Shown: positions 14,841-23,750 of the stretch, piece after piece
Layout: each line of letters begins with the position of its first letter
How positions within the stretch are numbered: position 1 is the first letter of the stretch
Origin: an uncultured Terriglobus sp.
GTDB taxonomy: Bacteria > Acidobacteriota > Terriglobia > Terriglobales > Acidobacteriaceae
Length of the DNA stretch: 25,975 nt
NCBI GenBank assembly: GCA_937871605.1
Contig: CALMRM010000012.1
Location: 1 to 25,975, forward strand
Direction: 5' to 3'
Notes under the pieces: model-generated
Told to the model about the DNA's origin: nothing
Database searches by the model: none
The model's input: the letters and a program-made list of their open reading frames with translations, nothing else
Translations under genes and position numbers: made by a program

Positions 14841-16271
14841 CTACATGTAATCGACGCCGTATTGGACAGGAATCTGCGTAAAGGCGATGCGAGTGGGGGC
14901 GCTGTCGCGGGCGGGCAGCATGCCGGCAAAGTGCAGGGTGGTGTGGCCGTACTTCAGGTTCAGCTTGTCCAGGGTGCGGCTTAGCTCGTTGCGGTTGTCG
15001 GGGTCGGCAAAGAGGGTGGGTTGCTGCTCGTTCTCGTGGATCAGTCGGCCCATGGCAATCCCGACGAAGAAGGGCTTCCCGTAGTCCGGGCCGGTGGGTT
15101 GCTGTGTCCACAGTTTGCCGAGCGTTTCCAGCAGCGTGAGCGTGTCCTGGCAGGTGGGGAAGCGCGCCTCCATGCCCCAGCCGTCGTGCTTGATACCGCT
15201 GGTGTGCTGGCGAATTTTGCGCGGCTTGCCGGTGGCGCTCTTCTTTGCGAAGTCGCCGGGCCGCGTGGCAGGGCGCGTGTCGGGGCGCGTGTCGGCGGCT
15301 TCCGGCATGGTGGCACGGTCCACCTGTTCGCGGTTCAGCTGATAGCGGATGGTGAGCGACATGGACCCCGCGCACAGCTTTTCCATGCGCAGCCGCATGG
15401 CCGCCTTGTGCAAGAGCTTGTGCGCGACGGCCCATGCGCCCTCTGGCGTGCGGTGCGCCGGGCCCATCACGTGCGAGTGGCCCAGCGACTTCTGCATTTC
15501 GTTGGGCAGCGGCGCGCCGTCGTCGCCGGTGCTGTGGCCGTGCAGCCAGTGGTACAGGCGGTCGCCCCAAACCGAGTTCCAAAGCCGGTGCATGCCTTCG
15601 CGGTCCAGAGCCAGCAGCTGCGGCATGGTGGTGATGCCCTTGCCGATGAGCATGGCCTCCGTGCGCGCGCCCACGCCGGGCAGGTCGCGCAGTTCCAGCT
15701 GCAGCAGCGAGCGTGGCAGTTGTGAGGGCAGCAGGCCGATGAGGCCGTCCGGCTTTTGCATGTCGCTGGCGATCTTGGCCAGGTAGCGGTTGGGGCCCAT
15801 GCCGATGGAGCAGCGCAGTGTCTCGCCCACGTTGTCGCGGATGCTCTGCTTGATATCGAGCGCGATTTGCCGCGCGCGCGGCGGCTCCTGCTCGCGGCCG
15901 ATGAGTTGGCAGACCATCTCGTCGATGGACGGTGTGTGCGCCACGGGGCAGGCCAGCTCCACGGCGGCGGCAATCTTGTGGCTGTACTCGGCATACGTGG
16001 TGTGCGAGCCGTGCACCATGATGATCTCTGGGCAAATCTTCTTCATGTCGCCCACGCGTGTGCCCGTCTTGATGCCGAGCGCCTTGGCCTCGTAGCTGGC
16101 GGCGATGGCCACGGTGGTATCGGCAAAACTGGGCACCACGGCCAGCGGTTTGCCGCGGTATTCCGGGTGCAGCTGCTGCTCCACGGACGCAAAAAAGCTG
16201 TTCAGGTCTACATGGAGAAAGCCGAAGCGGTCCGGCTCCAATCCTGACGAACTCGTGGCAAACGGGTCCAT
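14841..16271 (-). CDS. Y-family DNA polymerase (DinB-like)
   Basis: A 476-residue translesion DNA polymerase of the Y family. Palm motifs are intact: FGFLHVDLNSFFASVEQ with Asp22 and two Phe, then SIDEM with Asp117-Glu118, the catalytic metal ligands; this separates it from inactive ImuB proteins. YEAKALGIKTGTRVGDMKK is the finger region. A helix-hairpin-helix lies near 195-215 (LPGVGARTEAMLIGKG), and the little-finger region follows. Longer than E. coli DinB (about 350), it has a charged Arg/Asp/Pro-rich insert near 340-370 and a C-terminal extension. The ATG at 16271 has GGAGG six bases upstream; the longer open frame runs antisense to the glycosyltransferase and is rejected. No imuA, dnaE2 or lexA lies nearby, and no SOS box was recognised. 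Confidence 0.88.
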   Translation of the reverse strand: MDPFATSSSGLEPDRFGFLHVDLNSFFASVEQQLHPEYRGKPLAVVPSFADTTVAIAASYEAKALGIKTGTRVGDMKKICPEIIMVHGSHTTYAEYSHKIAAAVELACPVAHTPSIDEMVCQLIGREQEPPRARQIALDIKQSIRDNVGETLRCSIGMGPNRYLAKIASDMQKPDGLIGLLPSQLPRSLLQLELRDLPGVGARTEAMLIGKGITTMPQLLALDREGMHRLWNSVWGDRLYHWLHGHSTGDDGAPLPNEMQKSLGHSHVMGPAHRTPEGAWAVAHKLLHKAAMRLRMEKLCAGSMSLTIRYQLNREQVDRATMPEAADTRPDTRPATRPGDFAKKSATGKPRKIRQHTSGIKHDGWGMEARFPTCQDTLTLLETLGKLWTQQPTGPDYGKPFFVGIAMGRLIHENEQQPTLFADPDNRNELSRTLDKLNLKYGHTTLHFAGMLPARDSAPTRIAFTQIPVQYGVDYM

Positions 16272-16277
16272 GGTGCG

Positions 16278-16282
16278 CCTCC
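16278..16282 (-). promoter_or_regulatory. Ribosome binding site GGAGG for the Y-family polymerase
   Basis: GGAGG on the minus strand, six bases before the ATG at 16271. It fixes this start against a much longer open frame that reaches 17264. Confidence 0.7.
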
Positions 16283-16343
16283 AGTGTACCGCTGCGCTTC
16301 GCCGCATGTTCGCTCGCGGGCAGCGGCGCTTTACCATGGAGAA

Positions 16344-17228
16344 ATGGTCGTGTGCGTGGTGGTGAACTGGAACGGGTGGCGCGACACGCTCGCCTGCCTC
16401 CAGACGCTGGCCTGCCAGACCGCGCAGCCGCTGCACGTGGTGGTGGTCGACAACGGTTCGACAGACGATTCCGTCGAGCGCCTGCGCACCTGGATAGAGC
16501 AGCCACGCAGCTGCGGTACGGCCTTTTCGCTGGTGCAGAGCGGCGAGAATCTGGGCTTTGCCCGGGGTGCAAACCTCGGGATCGAGCGTGCGCTGCAGAT
16601 GGATGCCGGCTTCGTCTGGCTCTTGAACAACGACACGGAGTGCCCGCCAGACACGCTCAACAAGCTGCTGAGCGTCGCGGCTGCGCAGCCGGACACCGGC
16701 ATGGTTGGGTCGGTGCTGTTTTATCATGATCGCCCAGCGATGGTGCAGGCGTGGGGCGGCGGCAGCGTGAGCCGGTGGTGGAGCACAAACAGCCACTACA
16801 CCCGGCCCGTGCCGCTGCGGAAAGACTCCTACGTGACGTTTGCCAGCGTGCTCATCCGCCGCGCCGTACTGGATGAGCTGGGCCCGTTGTACGACGGCTA
16901 CTTCATGTACTACGACGACTCTGACTACTGCGTACGCCTCCAGAACACGCGATGGCGGCTGGCCATTGCAGAGGACACGGCCGTGCTGCACAAGGAAAGC
17001 GCCAGCACCGAACGTGCGCGCGATCCGTTCATGGAACAAACCATCGCCACCTCGGGCATACGCTTCCTGCAGCGCCACTCGCCGGTGCCGGTGCTGTCCG
17101 TGCCGGTGTTTGTGCTGCTCAAGCTGCTGAACCGCGCTCGCCGTGGCGAGTGGGCTGCCTGCCGCGCAGTCCTGGACGCCTGGCGTACTCGCACAAAACG
17201 CACACGCCCCCCATCGGGTCAATCCTAG
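16344..17228 (+). CDS. Family 2 glycosyltransferase (rhamnosyltransferase-like)
   Basis: A 294-residue GT-A fold transferase. The nucleotide-sugar site reads VVVNWNGWRDTLACLQTL and VVVVDNGSTDDS (residues 32-43), then GFARGANLGIERAL and WLLNNDTE (92-99), where NND replaces the DXD metal motif as in WbbL-like enzymes. GYFMYYDDSDYCVRLQ near 190-205 is the usual acceptor/catalytic-base block. The C-terminus is hydrophobic then basic. It probably adds a sugar, perhaps rhamnose, to cell-surface polysaccharide at the cytoplasmic face. The ATG at 16344 has a short-spaced GGAG; the frame is open from 16284. Its 5' end is 72 nt from the divergent polymerase gene. No other polysaccharide gene is nearby, which is unusual for this family. 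Confidence 0.88.
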   Translation: MVVCVVVNWNGWRDTLACLQTLACQTAQPLHVVVVDNGSTDDSVERLRTWIEQPRSCGTAFSLVQSGENLGFARGANLGIERALQMDAGFVWLLNNDTECPPDTLNKLLSVAAAQPDTGMVGSVLFYHDRPAMVQAWGGGSVSRWWSTNSHYTRPVPLRKDSYVTFASVLIRRAVLDELGPLYDGYFMYYDDSDYCVRLQNTRWRLAIAEDTAVLHKESASTERARDPFMEQTIATSGIRFLQRHSPVPVLSVPVFVLLKLLNRARRGEWAACRAVLDAWRTRTKRTRPPSGQS

Positions 17229-17300
17229 CCACCCAGACGCCCACAGCAGCAGGCTTGCTCCCATTTTGGGCTGCTAACACGCTTGTTGGCCTCGCGAACA

Positions 17301-17324
17301 GGGGGTGTATTGGCGATTACCCCC
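17301..17324. promoter_or_regulatory. Short inverted repeat upstream of the receptor gene
   Basis: GGGGGT and ACCCCC, perfect six-base arms separated by 12 nt, immediately upstream of the candidate -35 of the receptor gene. It could be an operator. The arms are short and chance is possible. Confidence 0.25.
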
Positions 17325-17327
17325 GGC

Positions 17328-17355
17328 TTGACGGATGGGACCGTTACGATACAGT
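17328..17355 (+). promoter_or_regulatory. Candidate sigma70-type promoter for the receptor gene
   Basis: TTGACG (17328-17333), a 16-nt spacer and TACAGT (17350-17355), about 115 nt before the ATG at 17471. The -35 matches five of six consensus bases and the -10 four of six. It lies in the only A/T-richer part of the gap. Confidence 0.35.
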
Positions 17356-17458
17356 GAACAGTAAGCAACTCACAAACCATTTTCTGCGCCGTCTGGGCGT
17401 TGCAGCATCGCTGCACGCAGTGCTGCACACCCAGTAGGTGCTGCCGTACACACTTCTT

Positions 17459-17463
17459 GGAGG
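17459..17463 (+). promoter_or_regulatory. Ribosome binding site GGAGG for the receptor gene
   Basis: GGAGG seven bases before the ATG at 17471, which also begins the signal peptide. It rules out the in-frame upstream start at 17438. Confidence 0.7.
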
Positions 17464-17470
17464 CACTTGC

Positions 17471-20400
17471 ATGAAGAAATTTCTGCTCACCGCGCCACTT
17501 GCGCTGGTTTGCGTGGCGGCCGCACATAGCCAGGCCGTCTCCGTCAACGGCGGCGCTATTCAAGGCACCATCACCGATCCCTCCGGCGCGGCTGTCGCGC
17601 GTGCCACCATCACCATCACCAGCGTGGAAGAGGGTTCCGTCCGCACGGAGACAACCGACAAGGCAGGCTTCTACAGTGTTGGCCCATTGAATCCCGGTGA
17701 GTACCGTGTGGCAGTCGCCGCCCCAGGCTTCTCGCGGCTCGAGGTTACCACCCGCATCCTGACCGGCACCGCGACTCCCGGTAGCTTTAAGCTGACCCTT
17801 GGGCAGGAGAGCCAGACGATCGAAGTGACGGCGGGCGATATCCAGGTCAACACCGACCAGACCAACGTCAGCGACGTGATTACCCGCGAACAGATCGCCA
17901 GCCTGCCCGTGAACGGGCGCAACTTTCTCGACCTTGCCCAGATTGAGCCAGGCGTTCAGCTGACGAACGGCAACACCTTCGATCCGACGAAGTCCGGTTA
18001 CACCGGCATCTCGGTCAACGGCACCTCTGGACGCACCACCCGTATCCTGCTCGATGGTCAGGACATCACCGACGAAACGGTCGGTACGACCATTTTCAAC
18101 GTCTCGCAGGGTGCCATCGCCGAGTTCCAGCTGGGCCGCTCCACGCAGGACGTGGCGGGCGAAGTAACCAGCCAGGGTGCAGTGAACGTGGCCACCCGTT
18201 CCGGTACCAACAGCATCCACGGTGAAGCGTTTTACATCTTCCAGGACCAGCGCGCCTTGGACGCCAATCCAAATGCCAATGCCAACGCGCAGGGCGTGCA
18301 CGTGGCACCGTACTTCCAGCGCAACCAGTACGGCGGCAGCGTCGGTTTCCCCATCCTTAAAGACAAGCTCTTCGGCTTCGCAAATGCCGAGCGCATCCAG
18401 CAGAGCAGTGCGTCACCGTCTGGCTTGGGTACTGTATTTACCGCCAATGCGCCGTCAGGGCAGTCGCAAAGCCTGGCGTCCCAGTTCCCCACCGTAAACA
18501 CGCCATACCGGCAGACCTACTCCACAGCACGTTTGGATCACCAAGGACTTTTTGGCGGCCACTACTTCGCACGTGCAAACTACAACGTCGACTCCACGTT
18601 GACCGCTGGTGGTACCACGCGCTTTGCTGCCTACCCCAATCGTGACAACACCTGGGGCATCGCCTTCGGCGCAGATTACGCGTTTGGCCGTTACACGCAT
18701 TCGTTCCGTGGCTCGTATGAGAAGTTCCACAACCTGATTTCTGACGGCAGCGCAACCGCACCCTACAATCCGTTTACCGCGGCTGTTACGGGCAGCTTGC
18801 CCGTTGCGGTCAGCTACTCTGGGCAGATTTACTTCGGACCAAACGCAAATGCACCGCAGGCTACCCTGCAGTCTGACAAGCAGTTGCGCTACGACGGCAG
18901 CTACACGGTGGGTGCACACAATATTCGCTTCGGTGCTGCACTCAACAGGCTGCAAGGTGGCGGTTATGCCGCATTCTATGGCATTGGCCCCCGTTTGAAC
19001 CCAACCGCGAGCAACCTGCTGGCGGGCACGGTTACGGCGACCAATCCACTCGGACTTGGTTGCAACGGTGTTGTAGGCGGACCAGCCTGCCCCGGAGACC
19101 CAATCAACGGCTACAACACGAGTTCCGCAACCATTGCGACAGGCAACGGATACGGAAATAACGTCCCATCGTTCGGCTTGCCTGGTGGCGGCAATCCTGC
19201 CTGGCGCTACTCCGCGTATATCGCGGACTCATGGAAGATCACGCCTAGCTTTACCCTTGCGGGCGGCCTCCGCTATAGCGTCGACACCAATCGTGAGAAC
19301 AACAGCTTTGCCCTGCCCACCTGCGCGGACACCATCGTCAATGGTGTACCGAACAGTGTGAATTACGTCTGCAATGGCAAGGCACTCACCACGCCACTGT
19401 TGAGCCTGTTCAACCCGAACTGGACGCAGACGCACGTCAACCAGCCCTACAACAACATTGGGCCGCAGATTGGCATCAACTACGCGCCGGGTAATCACAA
19501 GACCGTGTTTCGTGCTGGTTTCGGCCTCTTCTATGAGAGTGTCGTGTTCAACGCCAGCGGCAACGCTGCGGGAGGCCTGCTGAAGACAGTCGCCTCGTAC
19601 AACCCGCGAAACGCCTGCTCCTCCACGACTATCCTCTTTCCGGACAGCTCGAAAGTGACCACCTCTCCAGACGGAACGCCCCTGCAAACCTTGTGCTTGC
19701 AGCGCACGCTGAAGCAGTCCGCCTCGCAGTTCGCAGCACTGCAGCAGAGCTACCAGTCTGTGGGTAAGGCCAACCCAAATGTGGTCAATAGCTCTTACCT
19801 GGGCAATACCTTGAACGCTTCCGGTTTGTACGGACCTTCGTACGTGCAGCCGCTGTCAGAGCAGTGGAACTTTGGACTGCAGCGTGAACTTTATAAGGGC
19901 GCTGTGCTCACTGCCGATTACATCCACAACACCACCTATCGCATTGGCCAGACCATCGACCTGAACCATACCGGTGCCGCGCGTACGTTTAACCAGACGA
20001 ACGCGTTGGCGGCGATCAACCGCCTGGCTGCCGCAGATGGCTGTGGTGCGGCCACCGCAGCAACCTCGCAGAATGTGGTGAACTGCGAGATTGGCAAAGG
20101 CCGCTCAATCGTACAGTTCGCGCAGCAGGGCTTAGATGGAGATGCCTATACAGGCAGCAACAACTATGTAGTCCAAGGACGCGCGACACCCGCTGCTTTT
20201 CCTGGTCTCAACCCGGATCTGGGCGTCGGCTCCTTGATTCGCCCCACCGGCCGGTCGGGCTATGACGCGCTGCAGGTGGTCTACCGCCAGTCTTCCTCTA
20301 ACCCGGTACCTGGCATCACCCACAGTAACCTGCAGATTTCCTATAACCTGTCGCGCATTGTGTCGAACTTAACATCGAGTGACGAGTTCTTCGCAAATGG

Positions 20401-21157
20401 CGCGTATGACTATGACAACCCGACGCAGTACATGGGACGGAACGCGCTGGACCGCAAGCACGAGGTCTCATTCGGCGGCACGATCAATCCAAAGTTCGGG
20501 CCAGAGATTGGCATCATCGGTCACTTCTTCTCGGCTAATCCATCCACGCTTGCCCTGGATTCCAGTCTAAGTGCCGGTAACATCTTTGTTTCAGACATTA
20601 CAGGTGATGGAACCACGGGCGATGTGGCGCCCGGCACAAACCCTGGCTCATACATGCACGACATCAAGAACAACACGCTGGGCAATTACATCACCACCTT
20701 TAATGGCGCGTATGCCGGCAAGGCTACTCCCGCAGGCCAGGCCGTCCTTAATTCTGGCTTGATAAACATTGCTCAGCTAACAGCCTTGAAAGGCGTTATC
20801 CAACCGATCGCACTACTGCCCACCAATGTGGCTAACAATAACCCGATGTTCCGCTCATTCGACGTGAACTTCTCCTATCCCATTCGCGCGAATAAGGTGC
20901 ATGAGGGTTTGAGCCTGACGCCCAAGATCGCGTTCTACAACGTCGGCAACCTAAGCAACTTCTCTGCATACACCGGTACGCTGCAGAACACTACGACTGC
21001 GGGTGGTACTTACAACAGCACGTCCAACGGTTCTGGCTACATTACAGGGCCAAACAGCTTCGCAACGCAATCTTCCTTCCGCACCTATCGCGGTGTGGGT
21101 ACCTTCTCGCAGGGTGCGCCCCGGCAAACGGAGTTCCAGCTGACGGCGACCTTCTAA
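17471..21157 (+). CDS. TonB-dependent receptor-like outer-membrane protein (Oar-like)
   Basis: A 1228-residue outer-membrane protein. Residues 1-21 are a signal peptide (MKKFLLTAPLALVCVAAAHSQ). Residues about 28-112 form a carboxypeptidase-regulatory-like beta-sandwich (GAIQGTITDPSGAAVARATI, AGFYSVGPLNPGEYRV). A plug domain follows (about 125-240) with ITREQIASLPVNGRNFLDLA, a typical plug segment, then a long barrel of aromatic-rich strands with Asn/Gly/Ser-rich loops. It ends EFQLTATF, the terminal Phe expected for barrel assembly. Members of this expanded acidobacterial family are thought to import oligosaccharides or other large substrates; the ligand here is unknown. No SusD-like partner or TonB/ExbBD gene is adjacent. 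Transcribed alone, with a strong terminator downstream. Confidence 0.92.
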   Translation: MKKFLLTAPLALVCVAAAHSQAVSVNGGAIQGTITDPSGAAVARATITITSVEEGSVRTETTDKAGFYSVGPLNPGEYRVAVAAPGFSRLEVTTRILTGTATPGSFKLTLGQESQTIEVTAGDIQVNTDQTNVSDVITREQIASLPVNGRNFLDLAQIEPGVQLTNGNTFDPTKSGYTGISVNGTSGRTTRILLDGQDITDETVGTTIFNVSQGAIAEFQLGRSTQDVAGEVTSQGAVNVATRSGTNSIHGEAFYIFQDQRALDANPNANANAQGVHVAPYFQRNQYGGSVGFPILKDKLFGFANAERIQQSSASPSGLGTVFTANAPSGQSQSLASQFPTVNTPYRQTYSTARLDHQGLFGGHYFARANYNVDSTLTAGGTTRFAAYPNRDNTWGIAFGADYAFGRYTHSFRGSYEKFHNLISDGSATAPYNPFTAAVTGSLPVAVSYSGQIYFGPNANAPQATLQSDKQLRYDGSYTVGAHNIRFGAALNRLQGGGYAAFYGIGPRLNPTASNLLAGTVTATNPLGLGCNGVVGGPACPGDPINGYNTSSATIATGNGYGNNVPSFGLPGGGNPAWRYSAYIADSWKITPSFTLAGGLRYSVDTNRENNSFALPTCADTIVNGVPNSVNYVCNGKALTTPLLSLFNPNWTQTHVNQPYNNIGPQIGINYAPGNHKTVFRAGFGLFYESVVFNASGNAAGGLLKTVASYNPRNACSSTTILFPDSSKVTTSPDGTPLQTLCLQRTLKQSASQFAALQQSYQSVGKANPNVVNSSYLGNTLNASGLYGPSYVQPLSEQWNFGLQRELYKGAVLTADYIHNTTYRIGQTIDLNHTGAARTFNQTNALAAINRLAAADGCGAATAATSQNVVNCEIGKGRSIVQFAQQGLDGDAYTGSNNYVVQGRATPAAFPGLNPDLGVGSLIRPTGRSGYDALQVVYRQSSSNPVPGITHSNLQISYNLSRIVSNLTSSDEFFANGAYDYDNPTQYMGRNALDRKHEVSFGGTINPKFGPEIGIIGHFFSANPSTLALDSSLSAGNIFVSDITGDGTTGDVAPGTNPGSYMHDIKNNTLGNYITTFNGAYAGKATPAGQAVLNSGLINIAQLTALKGVIQPIALLPTNVANNNPMFRSFDVNFSYPIRANKVHEGLSLTPKIAFYNVGNLSNFSAYTGTLQNTTTAGGTYNSTSNGSGYITGPNSFATQSSFRTYRGVGTFSQGAPRQTEFQLTATF

Positions 21158-21177
21158 CTGGGCGCTTGTAAAACTGA

Positions 21178-21205
21178 GAGGGGCTGCGGGAGCAGCCCCT
21201 CTTTT
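21178..21205 (+). terminator. Rho-independent terminator of the receptor gene
   Basis: Perfect 10-bp stem GAGGGGCTGC / GCAGCCCCTC with loop GGGA, followed directly by TTTT. It lies 20 nt after the receptor stop codon. Confidence 0.9.
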
Positions 21206-21291
21206 CGTGTTCATGGAGCGTAGCGGCGCGTCAGGTGCGGATGCACGGTACTGCGTTCACGCATGCTGCGCACCTGTTTAGGTGCCCGTGA

Positions 21292-23514
21292 TCAGAGTGA
21301 GAGGGTGACTGCGAAATGCTGTGTAGGAGTCGTAACCGGGGACGGTCCCAGGATGGTAGTAGTGACGCCGCATAGGCGTATCACGGCCAGCACCGCGGGG
21401 CGGATGAAGTCGACGTCTGCTTCCTGCTTCAGGGCATCGCTCAGCTCTTTGTTCAGCCCGGTCCACAACAGCTCGGTTGCTGCGGCCTGGCGGAGGTCTG
21501 CGAGGGCCTGTAGCGCGGCACAGAAGTTCATGAAGTGCTGCCCTGCCAGCAGGGAGAACACCACCAGGGCGTGCGGTACGGTGGTGACCACCGGGAATGT
21601 GTCGGGCCAGGTGTTTGCGGCGTTGCCGGTTTGGGTGCGGTCGATCGCGAACAAGTCGCCCGTCGCCGCCATGTTGAGTCGCTGCCAGGCGGAGTAACTC
21701 TTCAAAAAGTGCGCGGTGGCCGGGTCCAGGCTACCCTGCGGCTGCAGCGGCCATGCGCCCAGCGCATCCGCGGCATCGGCAAAAGCCTGCCAGTTCTTGA
21801 TGTCCGCCGTCGCGTCTCCACCCACATCACTGGAAGTGATGCGACTGTACGCGGCTGGTGAGACAGTGATGTTGAGTTCAGCGGTGCCCTGCGGGGAGTT
21901 GCTCCCGAAGTTCGTGAGGTCGTGCGCCAGCGCCTGTGCTCCCAGCACACCCAGCAGCCGTGCCATGGCGGCAAGCGCATTTCTGTCGTTTCTGGCGGTG
22001 AGATCGAGGTGCAGTGTGATCTCTGCCTGAGACAGGGTGCCGGTGTTGGAAACGTCTGCCTGCGCCGTGAAGTACAGGTTCAGGCTGTGCAGTGCGCCCA
22101 GCGGCTGCTCGCTCTGGGCCGTGTGCCCCACCGTTTCTATCAAGTGAAAGGTGTTGTGGCCCGCGTAGACCAGCGAACTGTCTGAGGCGAACTGATCCCA
22201 GCTGCTATATCGGAAGAGGTCGAAGACGTTGCAGGTGCAGGCGGTCCTGCGCTGGTACTGTTGCTCGAGGCCGCTGCCCGCATCCAGCGTGGCTGCCCCG
22301 GTTGCGAGCGCCGCGAGGAGGTCGCCGTTGTAGGCGCACGCCCATGCGCGGTCGAAGGCGACCGATGCAAGGTCGAAGGTATAGGCCGCAACGACGGTCC
22401 GGGCAGCCTGCCCGTCCATCGCAAGCTCCAGGTTTAGCAGGCGACCATTCGCCCCACCTGCCCATGCGTTGAGTTTATCGTTCACGTCGGCGATGCACTT
22501 CTGGATCTCCCCCGCCGCGCCCGTGCGGGAGAGAACTGCGGCGATTGCCTTGCCCTGGATGGTGTCTGCGCCACCGGCCGCAGCGACCAGGCTCTCCTGC
22601 AAGGTAGCGGTGTCTTTCGGGGTGAGCCACACCGATACATTGGCAGCCACGGTGATGCCGGCGGCAAGCTTCGCCTGCGCGTCACGCCTGGCCGACCGGA
22701 AGAGATGGAAGCTGCCTACGCTGCCTGCGCGGCTCAGCAGCGCTTCAAACTGGCTGCTGTAGTCCAGAGGGACGGACAGATTGACGCCGGCCTTCACAGT
22801 CGGCGCGGCCTGAACGGAGAAGGTGGCGAGCGGCGAGAGCTGTGTCTTCGACAGGTCCACCGTAGACTGCCCCGCGTACACGACCGACTGGATGCCCGCG
22901 TAGGCACCGACGGCGAGGTGAAGCTTGCCGTCGAACTCATGCAGCAGGTAGTCGCCCTCGCCCAGTTGCTGAAAGGTGTCCTTGTGCAGCGGCAGCACGA
23001 AGGATTCGAAGAGTGCGGGGAGGGCCTGGCGGACCGGGGTTGAAGGCGCGAAGGCTTTGTAAAACGAGACGGCGTAGGTGCGTGTCGCATCCAGCTCGGA
23101 GGTCACGCCGTACTCGCCGCCCGAGTAGTTGAACGTCGCATTGCCGGAGACGGTCAGGCGCAGGGTCAGGGCCAGATAGGCCGTTCCGGAAGGCACAGCC
23201 ACGCTCTCTGTTGCGGGATGATCCAACCCATCCTGAAAGGAGAGCAGCGCACCGGACGTGTGCAGGGCGAGCGATGCGGCGGCGTTGGCCTGCAGCCCAA
23301 ACTGTACAGGACCGAGCGGAAACTGGACCTGCGGGCCGCTGTACTGGATGTCGCCACTGAGCAGGTTCGCGGAAACAGACCCGAGCGGCAGGTCGAGGGC
23401 CGAATGCCAGGCAGCAGGCAGGTGGAAGAGCATCGCCGCTTCCGTTCGCAGCGACTTGACCGCGTCCAGGCTGGTCGGCAGGGTTACTCCAGCGACGTCG
23501 AGTGAGAGTGACAC
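21292..23514 (-). CDS. Unrecognised 740-residue protein downstream of kdpC
   Basis: A 740-residue protein I do not recognise. It has no signal peptide, no clear membrane segment and no familiar catalytic motif. The composition is ordinary globular, rich in Ala, Leu, Ser and Thr, with many alternating hydrophobic stretches suggesting beta structure in the first 500 residues and a more helical last third. Visible points are a CTC pair in RRTACTCNVFDLFRYSSW and two similar segments, SVVYAGQSTVDLSK and SLVYAGHNTFHLIE, hinting at an internal duplication. GTG at 23514 is the start because GGAGGAG lies eight bases upstream. It follows kdpC in the same direction after 236 nt. It is convergent with the receptor gene, whose terminator lies between them. 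That it is a real gene is well supported by its length, start site and protein-like composition; its function is not. Confidence 0.75.
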   Translation of the reverse strand: MSLSLDVAGVTLPTSLDAVKSLRTEAAMLFHLPAAWHSALDLPLGSVSANLLSGDIQYSGPQVQFPLGPVQFGLQANAAASLALHTSGALLSFQDGLDHPATESVAVPSGTAYLALTLRLTVSGNATFNYSGGEYGVTSELDATRTYAVSFYKAFAPSTPVRQALPALFESFVLPLHKDTFQQLGEGDYLLHEFDGKLHLAVGAYAGIQSVVYAGQSTVDLSKTQLSPLATFSVQAAPTVKAGVNLSVPLDYSSQFEALLSRAGSVGSFHLFRSARRDAQAKLAAGITVAANVSVWLTPKDTATLQESLVAAAGGADTIQGKAIAAVLSRTGAAGEIQKCIADVNDKLNAWAGGANGRLLNLELAMDGQAARTVVAAYTFDLASVAFDRAWACAYNGDLLAALATGAATLDAGSGLEQQYQRRTACTCNVFDLFRYSSWDQFASDSSLVYAGHNTFHLIETVGHTAQSEQPLGALHSLNLYFTAQADVSNTGTLSQAEITLHLDLTARNDRNALAAMARLLGVLGAQALAHDLTNFGSNSPQGTAELNITVSPAAYSRITSSDVGGDATADIKNWQAFADAADALGAWPLQPQGSLDPATAHFLKSYSAWQRLNMAATGDLFAIDRTQTGNAANTWPDTFPVVTTVPHALVVFSLLAGQHFMNFCAALQALADLRQAAATELLWTGLNKELSDALKQEADVDFIRPAVLAVIRLCGVTTTILGPSPVTTPTQHFAVTLSL

Positions 23515-23522
23515 CTGGTGAG

Positions 23523-23529
23523 CTCCTCC
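23523..23529 (-). promoter_or_regulatory. Ribosome binding site GGAGGAG for a GTG start
   Basis: GGAGGAG on the minus strand, eight bases before the GTG at 23514. It supports the start of the 740-residue protein. Confidence 0.7.
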
Positions 23530-23699
23530 GTTGCAGTCCGGTCAGTCCGCACGCGCAGGGCTGGCGCAGGCCTGTATCTCTGCCATGCCGCGTGGTACCG
23601 GTGAACCGCTTGCTGGGAGTTCTACACCAGACCTGTCTGCAAGAGGAAGAACTTTCTTCGCCGTTTCGCGATCGCGTGTGTGCGCGCGACCACGAGCGA

Positions 23700-23718
23700 C
23701 AGGCGGTGTCTCCGCCTG
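23700..23718 (-). terminator. Weak candidate hairpin after kdpC
   Basis: Seven-base arms CAGGCGG / CCGCCTG with a five-base loop, 32 nt past the kdpC stop on the minus strand. No T tract follows. It may attenuate read-through into the 740-residue gene, or be incidental. Confidence 0.3.
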
Positions 23719-23750
23719 CCCGTGGAAGCGTGCGACATGGATGCGGCCGG

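Noticed and set aside
16272..17264. Extension of the Y-family polymerase frame by about 330 residues
   Set aside because: The extra part is antisense to the glycosyltransferase, and a GGAGG site marks the ATG at 16271 just before the polymerase domain.
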